From NCBI GenBank assembly GCA_022824265.1, contig JAJEAG010000077.1:1-53790 (forward strand): a DNA stretch of 53,790 nt, in the 5' to 3' direction. Of the stretch, positions 6,628 to 15,805 are shown one piece after another. The first letter of the stretch is position 1, and each line of letters starts with the position of its first letter. The notes under the pieces were generated by a model. It saw only the letters and a list, made by a program, of their open reading frames with translations, was not told the DNA's origin and did no database searches. The DNA is from Candidatus Poribacteria bacterium (GTDB lineage: Bacteria > Poribacteria > WGA-4E > WGA-3G). The translations under genes and the position numbers were made by a program.

Positions 6628-8266
6628 TCTACAGTCTCTTCAGTCAAAGATTATATATTGTATTCTTATATTCAGTGTTATATTAATTCTTCCCACTCCA
6701 GAAGTGCTTAGCAATGATGTTAAAGTTGCAGCTGTAGTCACACCTCGCCAAATTCAACTGAACGAAAAGGCAAAGTTAGAACTCTCTATATCTGGAAATA
6801 CATTGATAGAGGATATAGGTACGCCGAAGTTCAATTTTTTGCCCGATTTTCTTGTTGTTCCGCTTCAAACTAAAACTACTCCTCGCTTGGTAGAAGATAA
6901 AGTAGCAGTTAAGATGGCATGGGCTTATGAACTTATTCCACAAAAGATTGGTGAAGTAGTTTTATCGGATGTCAGTTTTTCATATCAAGGAGTTCCTTAT
7001 GTTGCAAACCCCGGTAAAATTATAGTTGGTGCGGCTGACACATATAACCATCCCTCAACAGGTGGAATCCATAAAGTTGAAGCTACAATCAGTAAAAAGA
7101 ACCCGTATGTGAATGAAGCGATAGAATATCGTTTTAGATACCTATATACCACAATTTTACCTACTAAAGAATCAACTGTTACGACACTTCCAAAATTTCA
7201 AGATTTTATAATTGAAGAACTATCGGATGAAAAAACAGGGACTGTAAATTTAAGAGGGGATACATACCATTATCAAGAATCATTAATCCGTATCTACCCA
7301 CAGAATACAGGTAAGATACTTATACAATCTTCACGATTAGACTTGCCAATTAAAAGTAATCCAAAGATATTAACAACAGAATCGATTCCAATCAATGTGC
7401 AACCACTACCGGAATTAGGGAAGCCGTCAGATTACAGTGGTGCAGTCGGTGAATATAATATCACTGCACAGGTTGACAGGACGAGACTTGGAGTCCGGAA
7501 AGCACTAACACTTACTCTGATAATTACAGGAAGTGGTAATTTCAATACTGTAAATCCACCGAGATTAACCTCATTAAATGGATTCAGAGTTGATCCTCCG
7601 AACCATGTAAATAACAATACGACTAATAATGCACAATATACCTATGTAGTTATTCCATTAAAGGCAGGTATATTAAAAATACCGACAATAAACTTTTCAT
7701 ACTTTAATCCTAAAAAGCAAACTTACCAGACAACTAATACAACACCAATTCCAATAACAGTATTACCAAATCCTACCGATGTTGAGAAAATTAATACCGA
7801 TACATATTCTTGGTTATTGTGGCTAATTCTTATCCCATTGTTAACTGTTTTGGGATACGGAGGGTACCTGATATATCGCTCGAAATTGAATCCGAATAAT
7901 GGCAATCCTTCACCAGATGACGCAGTTATCTCTTCTGGTCAAGTAAAGGAAGTTCTTGAAGAATTGGATTCATTGAAAGAAAATACAGGTTCAACATCTT
8001 TGGTTGAGGAAGTACCAAGACTATTCAATAAATTTCTCTGTAATATACAGGGAGTACCTCAACGGAAACTAAACATCACAGAAATACTGGATGTTTGTCA
8101 ACAATTGAGTATTCCAACACAAATAGTTGATGAAATTGTAGACATTCTAAAAAAATGTGAACATCACCGCTTTGCACCTGTTCCACTTTCAGGAGAAGAG
8201 CGGAATACTTTAGTTACTCGAACTACGTCTGTGATAAAACATATTGATGAATCTAAATCTACATGA
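6611..8266 (+). CDS. BatD-like protein
   Basis: This 551-residue protein has an N-terminal signal segment (about 13-34) and a long periplasmic part with repeated Ig-like beta-sandwich segments. A single membrane helix lies near residues 399-423 (Y-S-W-L-L-W-L-I-L-I-P) and a cytoplasmic tail of about 125 residues follows. This layout matches BatD ('oxygen tolerance' family). The first domain shows the family's N-E-K-A-K-L-E-L-S-I-S-G opening near residue 46, which corresponds to the Gly-rich beta strand of BatD. It begins at GTG 6611 inside the preceding BatC-like gene and is presumably coupled to it. The biochemical role of BatD is not established. Assignment is by architecture and neighbour. 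Confidence 0.8.
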   Translation: MKKIGNLQSLQSKIIYCILIFSVILILPTPEVLSNDVKVAAVVTPRQIQLNEKAKLELSISGNTLIEDIGTPKFNFLPDFLVVPLQTKTTPRLVEDKVAVKMAWAYELIPQKIGEVVLSDVSFSYQGVPYVANPGKIIVGAADTYNHPSTGGIHKVEATISKKNPYVNEAIEYRFRYLYTTILPTKESTVTTLPKFQDFIIEELSDEKTGTVNLRGDTYHYQESLIRIYPQNTGKILIQSSRLDLPIKSNPKILTTESIPINVQPLPELGKPSDYSGAVGEYNITAQVDRTRLGVRKALTLTLIITGSGNFNTVNPPRLTSLNGFRVDPPNHVNNNTTNNAQYTYVVIPLKAGILKIPTINFSYFNPKKQTYQTTNTTPIPITVLPNPTDVEKINTDTYSWLLWLILIPLLTVLGYGGYLIYRSKLNPNNGNPSPDDAVISSGQVKEVLEELDSLKENTGSTSLVEEVPRLFNKFLCNIQGVPQRKLNITEILDVCQQLSIPTQIVDEIVDILKKCEHHRFAPVPLSGEERNTLVTRTTSVIKHIDESKST

Positions 8267-8307
8267 ATAAATTTATATAGATATACATCTAAAAGGATAA
8301 GGCAAAT

Positions 8308-8823
8308 ATGATTGATGTTATTTGGTTATTAATACGTTGGATTCATGTGATGGCAGCAGTAATCTGGATAGGGGGTAACCTAATTTTAGCAATGGTTATT
8401 GTTCCATATTTTAAACAAAATTTACCACTCGTTCAACGAATTAAACTATTGACACAGGTTGGAAAGCGATTTGAACCGATTGTTTGGGGTTGTGTTATAG
8501 TGCTATTATTTACCGGAATAGCAAATATATTCCAGATAATAGACTTTTCTGAACCTTTATCCAATGAATTTGTCAATAACGTGATGAGGACGTTATCCAT
8601 CAAACTAATTTTATTTATTACATTAGTTGTTTTAACTGGAATGCACAGTTTTGTATTTGGACCAAGGTTGGCTGCTGCTATTGAATCATTAGAGGATTCT
8701 ATAGATGAACTACCTGAAGATATTAGACCTATTCATAAACGTATGTCAATCGTGTCCAGTCTAATGGGAGTTGTATCACTATTAATTTTGCTTGCTGCAG
8801 TGGCATTAGGAATGGGGATCTGA
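8308..8823 (+). CDS. CopD-like integral membrane protein
   Basis: This is a 171-residue membrane protein with four predicted helices. The first carries the R-W-I-H-V-M-A-A-V-I-W-I-G-G signature seen in CopD/DUF2269-like proteins, where the His may bind heme or metal. A second His pair (M-H-S-F-V-F-G near residue 113, and P-I-H-K-R-M near 145) could complete a site. The function of these standalone proteins is poorly known; copper or redox roles are suggested for relatives. It lies 41 bases after the BatD-like gene on the same strand, with an AAAAGGATAAGG site before the ATG, so it may be in the same operon. Confidence 0.65.
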   Translation: MIDVIWLLIRWIHVMAAVIWIGGNLILAMVIVPYFKQNLPLVQRIKLLTQVGKRFEPIVWGCVIVLLFTGIANIFQIIDFSEPLSNEFVNNVMRTLSIKLILFITLVVLTGMHSFVFGPRLAAAIESLEDSIDELPEDIRPIHKRMSIVSSLMGVVSLLILLAAVALGMGI

Positions 8824-8829
8824 GAATGA

Positions 8830-8850
8830 ACAACATTAGAACAATGTTGT
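8830..8850. repeat. Short perfect hairpin after the CopD-like gene
   Basis: ACAACATT (8830-8837) and AATGTTGT (8843-8850) form an 8-bp stem with a five-base loop, seven bases after the stop codon. No T-run follows, so it is a weak terminator candidate or a stabilising hairpin. Confidence 0.4.
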
Positions 8851-8979
8851 CAAAATAAAATACATACTATTTACTGATATAATTTGTCATTTTTAATTTC
8901 AATATATAGAAATATTAAATAATTATTGATTCATTGTATTTACGAAAAACTAATAATATCTACAGATAGGAGAATTCTA

Positions 8980-9666
8980 ATGTATTTCCGATTTACTATA
9001 TTGTCCGTTTTCTTCGTATGTTTACTTATAATAGCGGGTTGTCATATCATGTTGGCAGAACAGGAATGGAGTGATAATTACGCATTACTTGATGGCACAC
9101 ATTCTACTATACCAGAAATGATTGATGGAGATTATAATACTATAGGTGAAACAAGAAGTTCTACTACTGGACCAGGTAGACTTTACGGTTCAAGCAATGC
9201 TACAGAAGTCGTTGTTACATTACCAGAAAAAAGGGTTGTACGTCGTATTGTAGTTCATTCTGACAATATCAAGAAGTTTGCCGTCTATGTAGATAAAGGT
9301 GGCACATTGCATTCTGATACAGATTGGCAATTGGTAAAAGAGGTAAAAATGGTAAAATCAAATCCTATTGTAATCCCAATTTTACACTCTGTCCCATTTG
9401 ATAGTATTCGATTGGTAGTTTTGGATACATTTGACGATGCTGCTCTTAACCGTAGGGCAAAAGCTGAATTTATGACTGAAGCAGACAGGTTTGATAGAGA
9501 ACAAAGTAATAATTTTAATCGAAATAGAAACAGACAATTCAATAGAAGAAGATATCCAGCGAGAATCAGTGAAATTGAGTTTTTTGGATACAAATCTGCT
9601 TCCGAAACTGCAGCAATCAAATCAGATCCAAAACAAGATGCTGAACTTGACTCCATATTGGATTAA
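8980..9666 (+). CDS. Discoidin-like lipoprotein
   Basis: The gene encodes 228 residues from ATG 8980, chosen because TAGGAGA lies just upstream and the protein then begins with a compact lipoprotein signal peptide (lipobox I-A-G-C, Cys21). The mature part resembles F5/8C (discoidin) domains. It has a D-G-x-x-x-T-x-G/E start (I-D-G-D-Y-N-T-I-G-E-T), a V-V-V-T-L-P strand, and the I-V-V-H-S-D-N-I strand with further V-x-V strands. Such domains usually bind sugars or surfaces. A stretch near residues 175-190 is Asn/Arg-rich. It is a distant paralogue of the lipoprotein at 15806-16378. It is followed by a terminator-like hairpin. Confidence 0.7.
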   Translation: MYFRFTILSVFFVCLLIIAGCHIMLAEQEWSDNYALLDGTHSTIPEMIDGDYNTIGETRSSTTGPGRLYGSSNATEVVVTLPEKRVVRRIVVHSDNIKKFAVYVDKGGTLHSDTDWQLVKEVKMVKSNPIVIPILHSVPFDSIRLVVLDTFDDAALNRRAKAEFMTEADRFDREQSNNFNRNRNRQFNRRRYPARISEIEFFGYKSASETAAIKSDPKQDAELDSILD

Positions 9667-9739
9667 AAATAATTTTGGAAATTGTGTTTTACCATAACGG
9701 TATTGTTTTTAGTTCAAAACCTATTCTTCCGATCAATTT

Positions 9740-9770
9740 GCCGAATACCAACGTGTATTCGGCATTGTTT
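9740..9770 (+). terminator. Probable terminator after the discoidin-like lipoprotein
   Basis: GCCGAATAC (9740-9748) and GTATTCGGC (9755-9763) form a perfect 9-bp stem with a six-base loop, followed by ATTGTTTT. Confidence 0.75.
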
Positions 9771-9836
9771 TGGTATATGCTAAATACACGATATCTCACT
9801 TGATATTATAATATGTTTCTGTTATCAAGCGTTGCT

Positions 9837-10241
9837 GTCAAGACACCGAAGCTTTAGCTCGGTGATGTAGACGGCACTAATGACTTGACATTTTGTTTGA
9901 AATTTGACATAATATATTTAGCAGTCGGCATTGGTTGTAATTGATGTTGTGGTAGACAGCTAAGCAGTGAAACAATTACGTAAAAGCCTTGCGATTCAAG
10001 ACTGCTAAAGTTCTTTGTAACATCTATTGCACGTTCAGGGAAAGCAGCGTAACAGCTCATCCCGTCTAAATCACGTGTACTAATCGTTTTTAAGACCTCC
10101 TTTGGAGGTGCAGTTGGGATGTCAACTGTTGGAGTAGGCTTTGTCAGACTTTCTTTGAAAGCAAAGGTCGTTGATCCCACGATCACTCAAGGTGATTCAG
10201 TCAAAAGAATCACCAGCACTTTAGTGCGGTGAGTATGTCAA
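9837..10241 (+). mobile_element. Decayed IS200/IS605-like (PATE-type) element
   Basis: This roughly 400-base block has a hairpin at each end: CACCGAAGCTTTAGCTCGGTG at the left (from about 9844) and CACCAGCACTTTAGTGCGGTG at the right (ending about 10231). GTATGTCAA follows the right one. Subterminal hairpins and this right-end sequence are characteristic of IS200/IS605 elements carrying tnpB. A perfect promoter (TTGACA 9885-9890, 17 bases, CATAAT 9908-9913) lies inside the left end. No intact transposase or TnpB remains. One plus-strand frame near the right end reads ...Q-S-K-E-S-P-A-L-stop, reminiscent of a TnpB C-terminus, but it is interrupted by stops. It is likely an internally deleted relic or non-autonomous derivative, with the right-end omega-RNA-like hairpin retained. 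Confidence 0.5.
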
Positions 10242-10281
10242 TATATTTTTATACCTATCCGACATAAATTTGAGGGATATT

Positions 10282-12222
10282 ATGTATAATTATTACTCGC
10301 GAATTTCATTAGTTTGTTTCATGTTCTTTATTGCTATATTCACAAGTTCGAGTTATGGAGAACAGTTTGTTATCGTAGATAGAGACAATGGTGACAGACT
10401 TACAGGACGTTGGATTGGTTCTTCGCAAACACATTTTGAGATCAAATATAACGAAGAGATATTAAGGTTTCCATTAGAAGGAAATACTATACACTTTATC
10501 TCAGATGTTGATAATGCACCTGATCAAAAAGCAACAAAACATTACCAGAGAGGACTCGACCTGTTAGATATTGACCTGCCTGAATTAGCAAAACGACAAT
10601 TTGAAGCAGCATTGGAAGAAGCACCAAAATATGTTGAAGCACATTATCAACTCGGACTATTACATCAAAGAGATGGTGACATTGATAAAGCATTAGCCAG
10701 ATTTCGATCAGTCCTCTTAATAGATACCACAAAATTTGACCTTGTTCCTCTGTTACAAGAAATCGGAGATAGTGCCGTTGTTCAGGAAGAATATACACAA
10801 GCTGTTAATGCCTACCAGTTGATAATCAAACACTATCCAGATCATCGAATTGTATCAAGTTTAAGTTATCAGACAGGATTCATTCTTGTGGAAAACTTAA
10901 AAGAGAATACCGCAGCTCTCGATTTGTTGCATAATGCAGTACAACAATACCCAAATTCTCCTGAACATGAGAAGGCAGTTTACTTGATAGGAGGATTACA
11001 ATCTGAATCTGGTGACTTGGAGGCGGCAAAAAATACATTCCAACAATTTCTTAGGTTATATCCTGAGAGCGATAGAGTAGAGGATGTACTTTTATCACTT
11101 GCAATTGTTTATTTGCAACTACGTGATAAAGATAGAGCAGTCCAGACAGCAAACTTTGTCCAGCAAAATACTGATGATACTTCCATAATTGCACAAGCGA
11201 AGGATATAGTAAGTGCAAGTGTATGGAACATATACACAGACGGTTTACCTGATCTTAATATACAGACGATTGTTGCTGATAGAGATTCTCTTTGGATTGG
11301 TACACCGAAAGGAGTAGCACAAATTGAAACCGGTGGTGCTGGGAACTGGATAGTAAATGAAGGTGTTGCTTGGATGATTAACACTCATACCGATTCGGTC
11401 CCAGATATCCAAGCTATTGCTGTAAATGAATCTGGAGTATGGGTCGGTACCCGCAATCAAGGTATTATACATTACAATAAAAATACCAACGAAGTTCAAA
11501 ATTACATTCGTAATCACGATGGTTTGCCAATTACATGGGTTCGGGACATCAAATTGGATGACAAAGAAATATGGTATGTTACAGATGTTGGTGTGCTGCG
11601 AGAGATTATTTCAACTGGACAGCGGTATCCCTATTACAGAAATGACCCAGTCCCCGAGGATATTTACTCTATTGCACTTACCCCCGCATCGGTATGGGTT
11701 GGTACAACTGGAAACGATATTGCTGTCTTTGATCGTGAAATTGAACTTTGGAAACCTCAGAGTTTTCTTGACCTTCCACAAGATTCAAACATTGTAGGTT
11801 TCTATGTAGTTGGAGAAAAAATGGTTCTATCCATGTATAATTTGGAAGAGAATTTCAATGGATTTTTTTATGCGAATTGGGATGGAACTGAAGGTAAATC
11901 TACAGCTATTAATGAAGGTACTGAAAAGAAAAATAGGTTAGAAAACATCTTTGTTACTGGAGTTGTTGATAATGGACAAGTCCCTTTGGAAAATGGCGAA
12001 CCGAATCCAAAATCTCTAATGCTATGGATTGCAGAAAATGAAAATGTTAATATCTATTTTCCCTATATGGATGAGTTTGGTGGTGTTGTTGGGTATCCCA
12101 AAATTGCTATGGAAGATATAGCTATTCAGTGTATAGTTGTAAATAAAAACCGTGCTTGGATCGGAACATCAAAAGGTATCCTTACTATAGATAAAAACGA
12201 TATACAACAAACAAATCAATAA
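10282..12222 (+). CDS. Exported TPR plus beta-propeller protein
   Basis: This 646-residue protein starts at ATG 10282, behind GAGGGA, so the upstream TTG is not needed. Residues 1-28 form a signal peptide. Residues about 75-320 hold TPR units (E-A-H-Y-Q-L-G-L-L-H-Q-R-D-G-D-I-D-K-A is typical) arranged as in outer-membrane assembly TPR proteins. Residues about 320-640 hold repeats such as S-L-W-I-G-T-P-K-G-V-A and G-V-W-V-G-T-R-N-Q-G-I, the 'two-component regulator propeller' motif. In hybrid sensors this propeller senses polysaccharides. Here no membrane helix, kinase or regulator domain follows, so it is probably a periplasmic scaffold or binding protein. It sits 40 bases after the decayed insertion element. 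Confidence 0.8.
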   Translation: MYNYYSRISLVCFMFFIAIFTSSSYGEQFVIVDRDNGDRLTGRWIGSSQTHFEIKYNEEILRFPLEGNTIHFISDVDNAPDQKATKHYQRGLDLLDIDLPELAKRQFEAALEEAPKYVEAHYQLGLLHQRDGDIDKALARFRSVLLIDTTKFDLVPLLQEIGDSAVVQEEYTQAVNAYQLIIKHYPDHRIVSSLSYQTGFILVENLKENTAALDLLHNAVQQYPNSPEHEKAVYLIGGLQSESGDLEAAKNTFQQFLRLYPESDRVEDVLLSLAIVYLQLRDKDRAVQTANFVQQNTDDTSIIAQAKDIVSASVWNIYTDGLPDLNIQTIVADRDSLWIGTPKGVAQIETGGAGNWIVNEGVAWMINTHTDSVPDIQAIAVNESGVWVGTRNQGIIHYNKNTNEVQNYIRNHDGLPITWVRDIKLDDKEIWYVTDVGVLREIISTGQRYPYYRNDPVPEDIYSIALTPASVWVGTTGNDIAVFDREIELWKPQSFLDLPQDSNIVGFYVVGEKMVLSMYNLEENFNGFFYANWDGTEGKSTAINEGTEKKNRLENIFVTGVVDNGQVPLENGEPNPKSLMLWIAENENVNIYFPYMDEFGGVVGYPKIAMEDIAIQCIVVNKNRAWIGTSKGILTIDKNDIQQTNQ

Positions 12223-12256
12223 CATATCTAAGAGTCAATGACACATTTTGAAAATA

Positions 12257-13102
12257 ATGGAACAGACATGCACCAAACAGGTTATCCGTTGGAATCAATC
12301 AGAATCAATTCAAATTGAGGACGATTTGGTTGTTGAAGAACCCCTTGAAATCCGTGTGGGTGAACAGAGTTTAATCGTTGTTATGCGAACACCCGGTCAT
12401 GATTTTGAATTGGCAGCAGGATTCCTCTTTACTGAAAGTCTAATCAAAACTGCCGATGATATTGAAATAATAGCATATTGTCAAGAGGATGATATTATTA
12501 CCGAAACTAAAGAACAGACATCAGATTTTGATATAAGGCAAAATATTGTCAATGTTCGTTTAACAGAACAGTTGGATTTAGAAGAACAAAGCGGATGGCA
12601 GCGTAATTTTCATGCAAATGCAAGTTGTGGACTCTGTGGCAAAATGACAATTGAATCTGTAAAACACCAAATCAACCCGCTGAATTCAGTATACCCATTA
12701 CAACAAAAGATATTTTACAAACTCAATGATAAATTGCGTACAGCACAATCCGTTTTCGAAAAAACTGGTGGTCTACATGCTGCAGGACTGTTTGATGAGA
12801 ATGGTGAACTGCTTATAATTAGAGAAGATATTGGTAGACATAATGCTGTTGATAAGGTTATAGGTCAGGCGTTGTTATCGGAAATGATCCCTCTTGAAAA
12901 ATATATCTTAATGGTAAGTGGTCGTGCAAGTTTTGAAATTGTACAGAAAGCACTTTTTGCACGTATACCAATAGTTGCTGCTGTTTCGGCTGCGTCAACA
13001 CTTGCAGTTGACTTAGCAACGGAAGGTAATCTCACATTAATTGGGTTTATGAGAGGACAACAGATGTCTGTTTATAGTTGTCCTGATCGGATTATAAAAT
13101 AA
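12257..13102 (+). CDS. fdhD: FdhD sulfurtransferase for formate dehydrogenase
   Basis: FdhD takes sulfur from the IscS desulfurase and transfers it to the molybdenum cofactor of formate dehydrogenase, which activates the enzyme. This 281-residue cytosolic protein has the hallmark C-G-L-C-G motif (around residues 124-128), whose cysteines carry the sulfur. It also has the conserved F-E-L-A-A-G-F-L-F-T-E-S near 50, the G-G-L-H-A-A-G segment, R-E-D-I-G-R-H-N-A-V-D-K-V and S-G-R-A-S-F-E-I-V-Q-K near 215-235. Length is typical. The start could also be TTG three codons upstream. No formate dehydrogenase gene lies in the window, so its partner must be elsewhere. Confidence 0.95.
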   Translation: MEQTCTKQVIRWNQSESIQIEDDLVVEEPLEIRVGEQSLIVVMRTPGHDFELAAGFLFTESLIKTADDIEIIAYCQEDDIITETKEQTSDFDIRQNIVNVRLTEQLDLEEQSGWQRNFHANASCGLCGKMTIESVKHQINPLNSVYPLQQKIFYKLNDKLRTAQSVFEKTGGLHAAGLFDENGELLIIREDIGRHNAVDKVIGQALLSEMIPLEKYILMVSGRASFEIVQKALFARIPIVAAVSAASTLAVDLATEGNLTLIGFMRGQQMSVYSCPDRIIK

Positions 13103-13129
13103 ATAATGAGATCGTGTGATGAGAAATTG

Positions 13130-13200
13130 GAGACAACAAGTCTCGCTATCCTTTTGGGGAGTGGTGTCTCTAAATTAGTAAAGATAAAAGAGACGTTGTC
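13130..13200 (+). promoter_or_regulatory. Leader with mutually exclusive stems
   Basis: Three pairings are visible between fdhD and the small membrane gene. GAGAC (13130-13134) pairs with GTCTC (13140-13144). GTCTCT (13166-13171) pairs with AGAGAC (13189-13194). Alternatively GACAAC (13132-13137) pairs with GTTGTC (13195-13200). The first and third cannot coexist. This resembles an attenuator or riboswitch-like leader, but no known class is recognised. Confidence 0.35.
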
Positions 13201-13238
13201 ACACTTCAAAAAATATTGTTACTACAAAAGGAGTTCAC

Positions 13239-13517
13239 ATGAATTTATTATTTGAGAGCATCCAATCATTAGTCAACTTAATATTCCTTATAGTTATTCT
13301 TGGGACATTAATCATATCTTGGGTTTTTGCTGACCGGTTACGCAAACGGCATAATGCAGATTTTCCTTGGAACAAAGCATTGGTTATAATCGGGATAGAA
13401 GTATTAGTATTTATAGCGTTTAATGTCTTCTTTGAGATATTCCAAGCGAATTGGATATGGATTTCAATTGGTACAATAATTATCATTTTCATAATACTCT
13501 CACGTAAAAGGCGATGA
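13239..13517 (+). CDS. Small three-helix membrane protein
   Basis: This 92-residue protein has three predicted membrane helices (about residues 8-28, 45-64 and 67-86), with a basic loop after the first (D-R-L-R-K-R-H) and a basic C-terminus (S-R-K-R-R). An AAAAGGAG site lies nine bases before the ATG, so translation is well supported. I recognise no family and no catalytic motif. The topology would put the Arg-rich loop and C-terminus in the cytoplasm. It follows a 136-base leader with possible alternative hairpins and precedes the MDR dehydrogenase by 68 bases. Confidence 0.7.
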   Translation: MNLLFESIQSLVNLIFLIVILGTLIISWVFADRLRKRHNADFPWNKALVIIGIEVLVFIAFNVFFEIFQANWIWISIGTIIIIFIILSRKRR

Positions 13518-13585
13518 TTTACCATACCTATATGATTGGTTTGCGTGAGCAAGAATACATTTTTACATGATATTAGGAGGGACCT

Positions 13586-14638
13586 ATGCCCAGGACTGGT
13601 AGAGCCGTAGTTGCTTATGGAAAGGAATTTGAGATACGCGAATACCCCGTACCTGAACCGGAACCGAATACCGTGTTGCTTCGCCAAGAATTAGCAGAGA
13701 TATGCGGGACAGACCTTCACAATTGGCAAAACGGTTTCGATAGGGAGATCCTTTTAGGACATGAAAATGTCGGAATTGTTGAAGCAATTGGGGAAGGCGT
13801 TAAAACGGACTATGTTGGCAAACCCATCAAAGAGGGTGATAGACTTATATTTGCTCCGGGTACTGACTATGGCGGTTACGGTTTCCAATGGAATCCTGAT
13901 GAAGCACCTCATTTCCGAGGTGGATTTGCAGATTACATGTATCTCACCTACCCTAATACATGTTTTATGAAAACAGATATTTCCCCAGAGGTAGCGGTCT
14001 TAACAGAACCTTTTACCGTTGGTGTCCACGCTGTGATGCGAGGACAGATTAAGTTTGGTGATACTGTCGTTGTACAAGGTTCCGGTGCTATAGGATTAGT
14101 AACGCTTGCATGTGCAAAACTAAGCGGTGCTGGGAAAATAATTATGGTCGGTGGACCCGCCGGAAGATTAGAACTTGCCAGAAAGTTCGGTGCTGATGTA
14201 ACAATTGATATTGAAGACGTGACATCCGTTGAGGAACGGACAGAACTTGTGAAAGCTGAAACAACTCGTAAGACAGGTGCAGATGTTGTCTTTGAATGTG
14301 CTGGGTTTTTACCCGCTACACCAGAAGGTTTAGGTTACACTCGACGGAGTGGAACTTTTGTAGAGGTCGGACACTTTGTGGATATGGGGTCTATTGATTT
14401 CAATATTAATCAGTTACTGATGCGTAAGAACTTACGTCTTGAAGCTATCTGGGGTAGTTCTTATGAGCATTTCGTCCGGGGTTTACCACTCCTTGAAAAA
14501 AGTGACTTGCCATTTGCCGATATGATTAGTCACAAACTTCCTCTATCACAAGTAGAAGATGGATTTAAGGCTCTTGATGGTGACTACCGTATAAATGGTG
14601 AAACTGCAATAAAAATTGCTATTCAAGCAGAAGAATAA
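13586..14638 (+). CDS. Zinc-type MDR alcohol/polyol dehydrogenase without structural zinc
   Basis: This 350-residue NAD(P)-dependent medium-chain dehydrogenase starts behind AGGAGGGACCT. The catalytic-zinc ligands are visible as I-C-G-T-D (Cys40) and G-H-E-N (His59, Glu60). The Rossmann motif reads G-S-G-A-I-G-L-V near residue 172. The four-Cys structural zinc lobe is absent; the corresponding region reads A-P-G-T-D-Y-G-G-Y-G-F. It is followed 40 bases later by a Gfo/Idh/MocA oxidoreductase, so the pair may oxidise a sugar, polyol or inositol-type substrate. The exact substrate is not inferable. A second, zinc-lobe-containing MDR enzyme lies at 20736. Confidence 0.88.
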   Translation: MPRTGRAVVAYGKEFEIREYPVPEPEPNTVLLRQELAEICGTDLHNWQNGFDREILLGHENVGIVEAIGEGVKTDYVGKPIKEGDRLIFAPGTDYGGYGFQWNPDEAPHFRGGFADYMYLTYPNTCFMKTDISPEVAVLTEPFTVGVHAVMRGQIKFGDTVVVQGSGAIGLVTLACAKLSGAGKIIMVGGPAGRLELARKFGADVTIDIEDVTSVEERTELVKAETTRKTGADVVFECAGFLPATPEGLGYTRRSGTFVEVGHFVDMGSIDFNINQLLMRKNLRLEAIWGSSYEHFVRGLPLLEKSDLPFADMISHKLPLSQVEDGFKALDGDYRINGETAIKIAIQAEE

Positions 14639-14678
14639 TAAGAAGGTCAATATAATCAAAATATAGGAGAAATAACTT

Positions 14679-15698
14679 ATGCCAAAAACTTATCGCGTTG
14701 GATTTGCCTCATTAGTACATGACCATGTCTGGGGAGAACTTAATCGTTGGAAATCACATCCTAATGTTGAAATCGTCGCAGCGGGTGATGTCAACGAGGA
14801 ATTACGCGACCAGTTCAAATCTGAAAGTGGTTGTAATACTGTATACGATTCATGGCAGGAATTGTTGGAAAAAGAGGAGTTGGATATCGTTCAAGCATGT
14901 GCAGAAAATAACGCTGGAGCGGATATCGTTGAAGCTGCAGCTGCAAAAGGTATTCATGTCGTGTCTGAAAAACCTATGGCAGCACGACTTTCGCAAGCAG
15001 AACGTATGCTCAAAGCGGCAGATAATGCTGGCACATACCTTATGATTAATTGGCCTACTGCGTGGAGTCCTGCGCTAAACACTGCGATGCAACTCATTAA
15101 AGACGGTGCAATAGGTGAAGTATTTCACTTCAAATGGCGTTCTGCACATAATGGTCCAAAGGAAATTGGGTGTTCACGTTATTTCTATGAATGGCTTTAC
15201 GATGAAGAGAAAAACGGGGCTGGGGCACTTATGGATTATTGCTGTTATTGTGCTGATATGTGTGCATATTTACTGGGACTACCTGAGCAAGTAACAGGAT
15301 TCCGTGGAACTTTTGTTAAGGATTATCCACTCCCCGATGACAATGCCGTTATCATGATGAAGTATAGCAATGCATTCGGCATAACTGAAGCCTCGTGGAC
15401 ACAGAAAACAGGATATGTTACTCCAAATCCTGTGGTATATGGAACTGAAGGGGCATTGACGGTTTCAGGCAACCAAGTAAATCTTTCTCCTGCAGGTGGT
15501 GATACACAAGTTATTGAACCAGAACCGCTTGCTGAAGGCAAACGTAATGCTGCGGAATACTTCATACATTGCATAGAAACAGAAGAACCGATTGATGGGT
15601 TGTGCTGTCCATACATAAGTCGTGATGCACAAGAGATATTAGAAGCAGGTCTCGTGTCTGCGGATAGTGGTAAGGTTGTCAACCTGCCGATGAAATAA
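14679..15698 (+). CDS. Gfo/Idh/MocA-family oxidoreductase
   Basis: This 339-residue NAD(P)-binding oxidoreductase has an N-terminal Rossmann fold that begins Y-R-V-G-F-A-S, with acidic residue D58-type contacts. The family's E-K-P-M-A motif (S-E-K-P-M-A-A-R near residue 98) carries the catalytic Lys. The C-terminal alpha/beta domain includes G-A-L-M-D-Y-C-C-Y at about 188. The N-terminal H-D-H-V-W-G replaces the usual glycine-rich loop G-x-G-x-x-G, which is unusual but seen in some subfamilies. An AATAGGAG site precedes the ATG. Together with the upstream dehydrogenase it likely forms a two-gene sugar-oxidation operon. Confidence 0.9.
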   Translation: MPKTYRVGFASLVHDHVWGELNRWKSHPNVEIVAAGDVNEELRDQFKSESGCNTVYDSWQELLEKEELDIVQACAENNAGADIVEAAAAKGIHVVSEKPMAARLSQAERMLKAADNAGTYLMINWPTAWSPALNTAMQLIKDGAIGEVFHFKWRSAHNGPKEIGCSRYFYEWLYDEEKNGAGALMDYCCYCADMCAYLLGLPEQVTGFRGTFVKDYPLPDDNAVIMMKYSNAFGITEASWTQKTGYVTPNPVVYGTEGALTVSGNQVNLSPAGGDTQVIEPEPLAEGKRNAAEYFIHCIETEEPIDGLCCPYISRDAQEILEAGLVSADSGKVVNLPMK

Positions 15699-15805
15699 GA
15701 CAATAATCTATGGCAATGAGAATTTAGATCTCGTATATTTCAGTAATTATTGCGATATACTATTGGGACGGAGTTGATACGGATGTTGAGTAGAACATAT
15801 TCACA

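Noticed and set aside
9854-10186. 110-codon minus-strand frame
   Set aside because: It lies antisense inside the decayed IS200/IS605-like element. No start signal or recognisable domain was found, so it is best explained as the complement of decayed tnpB sequence.
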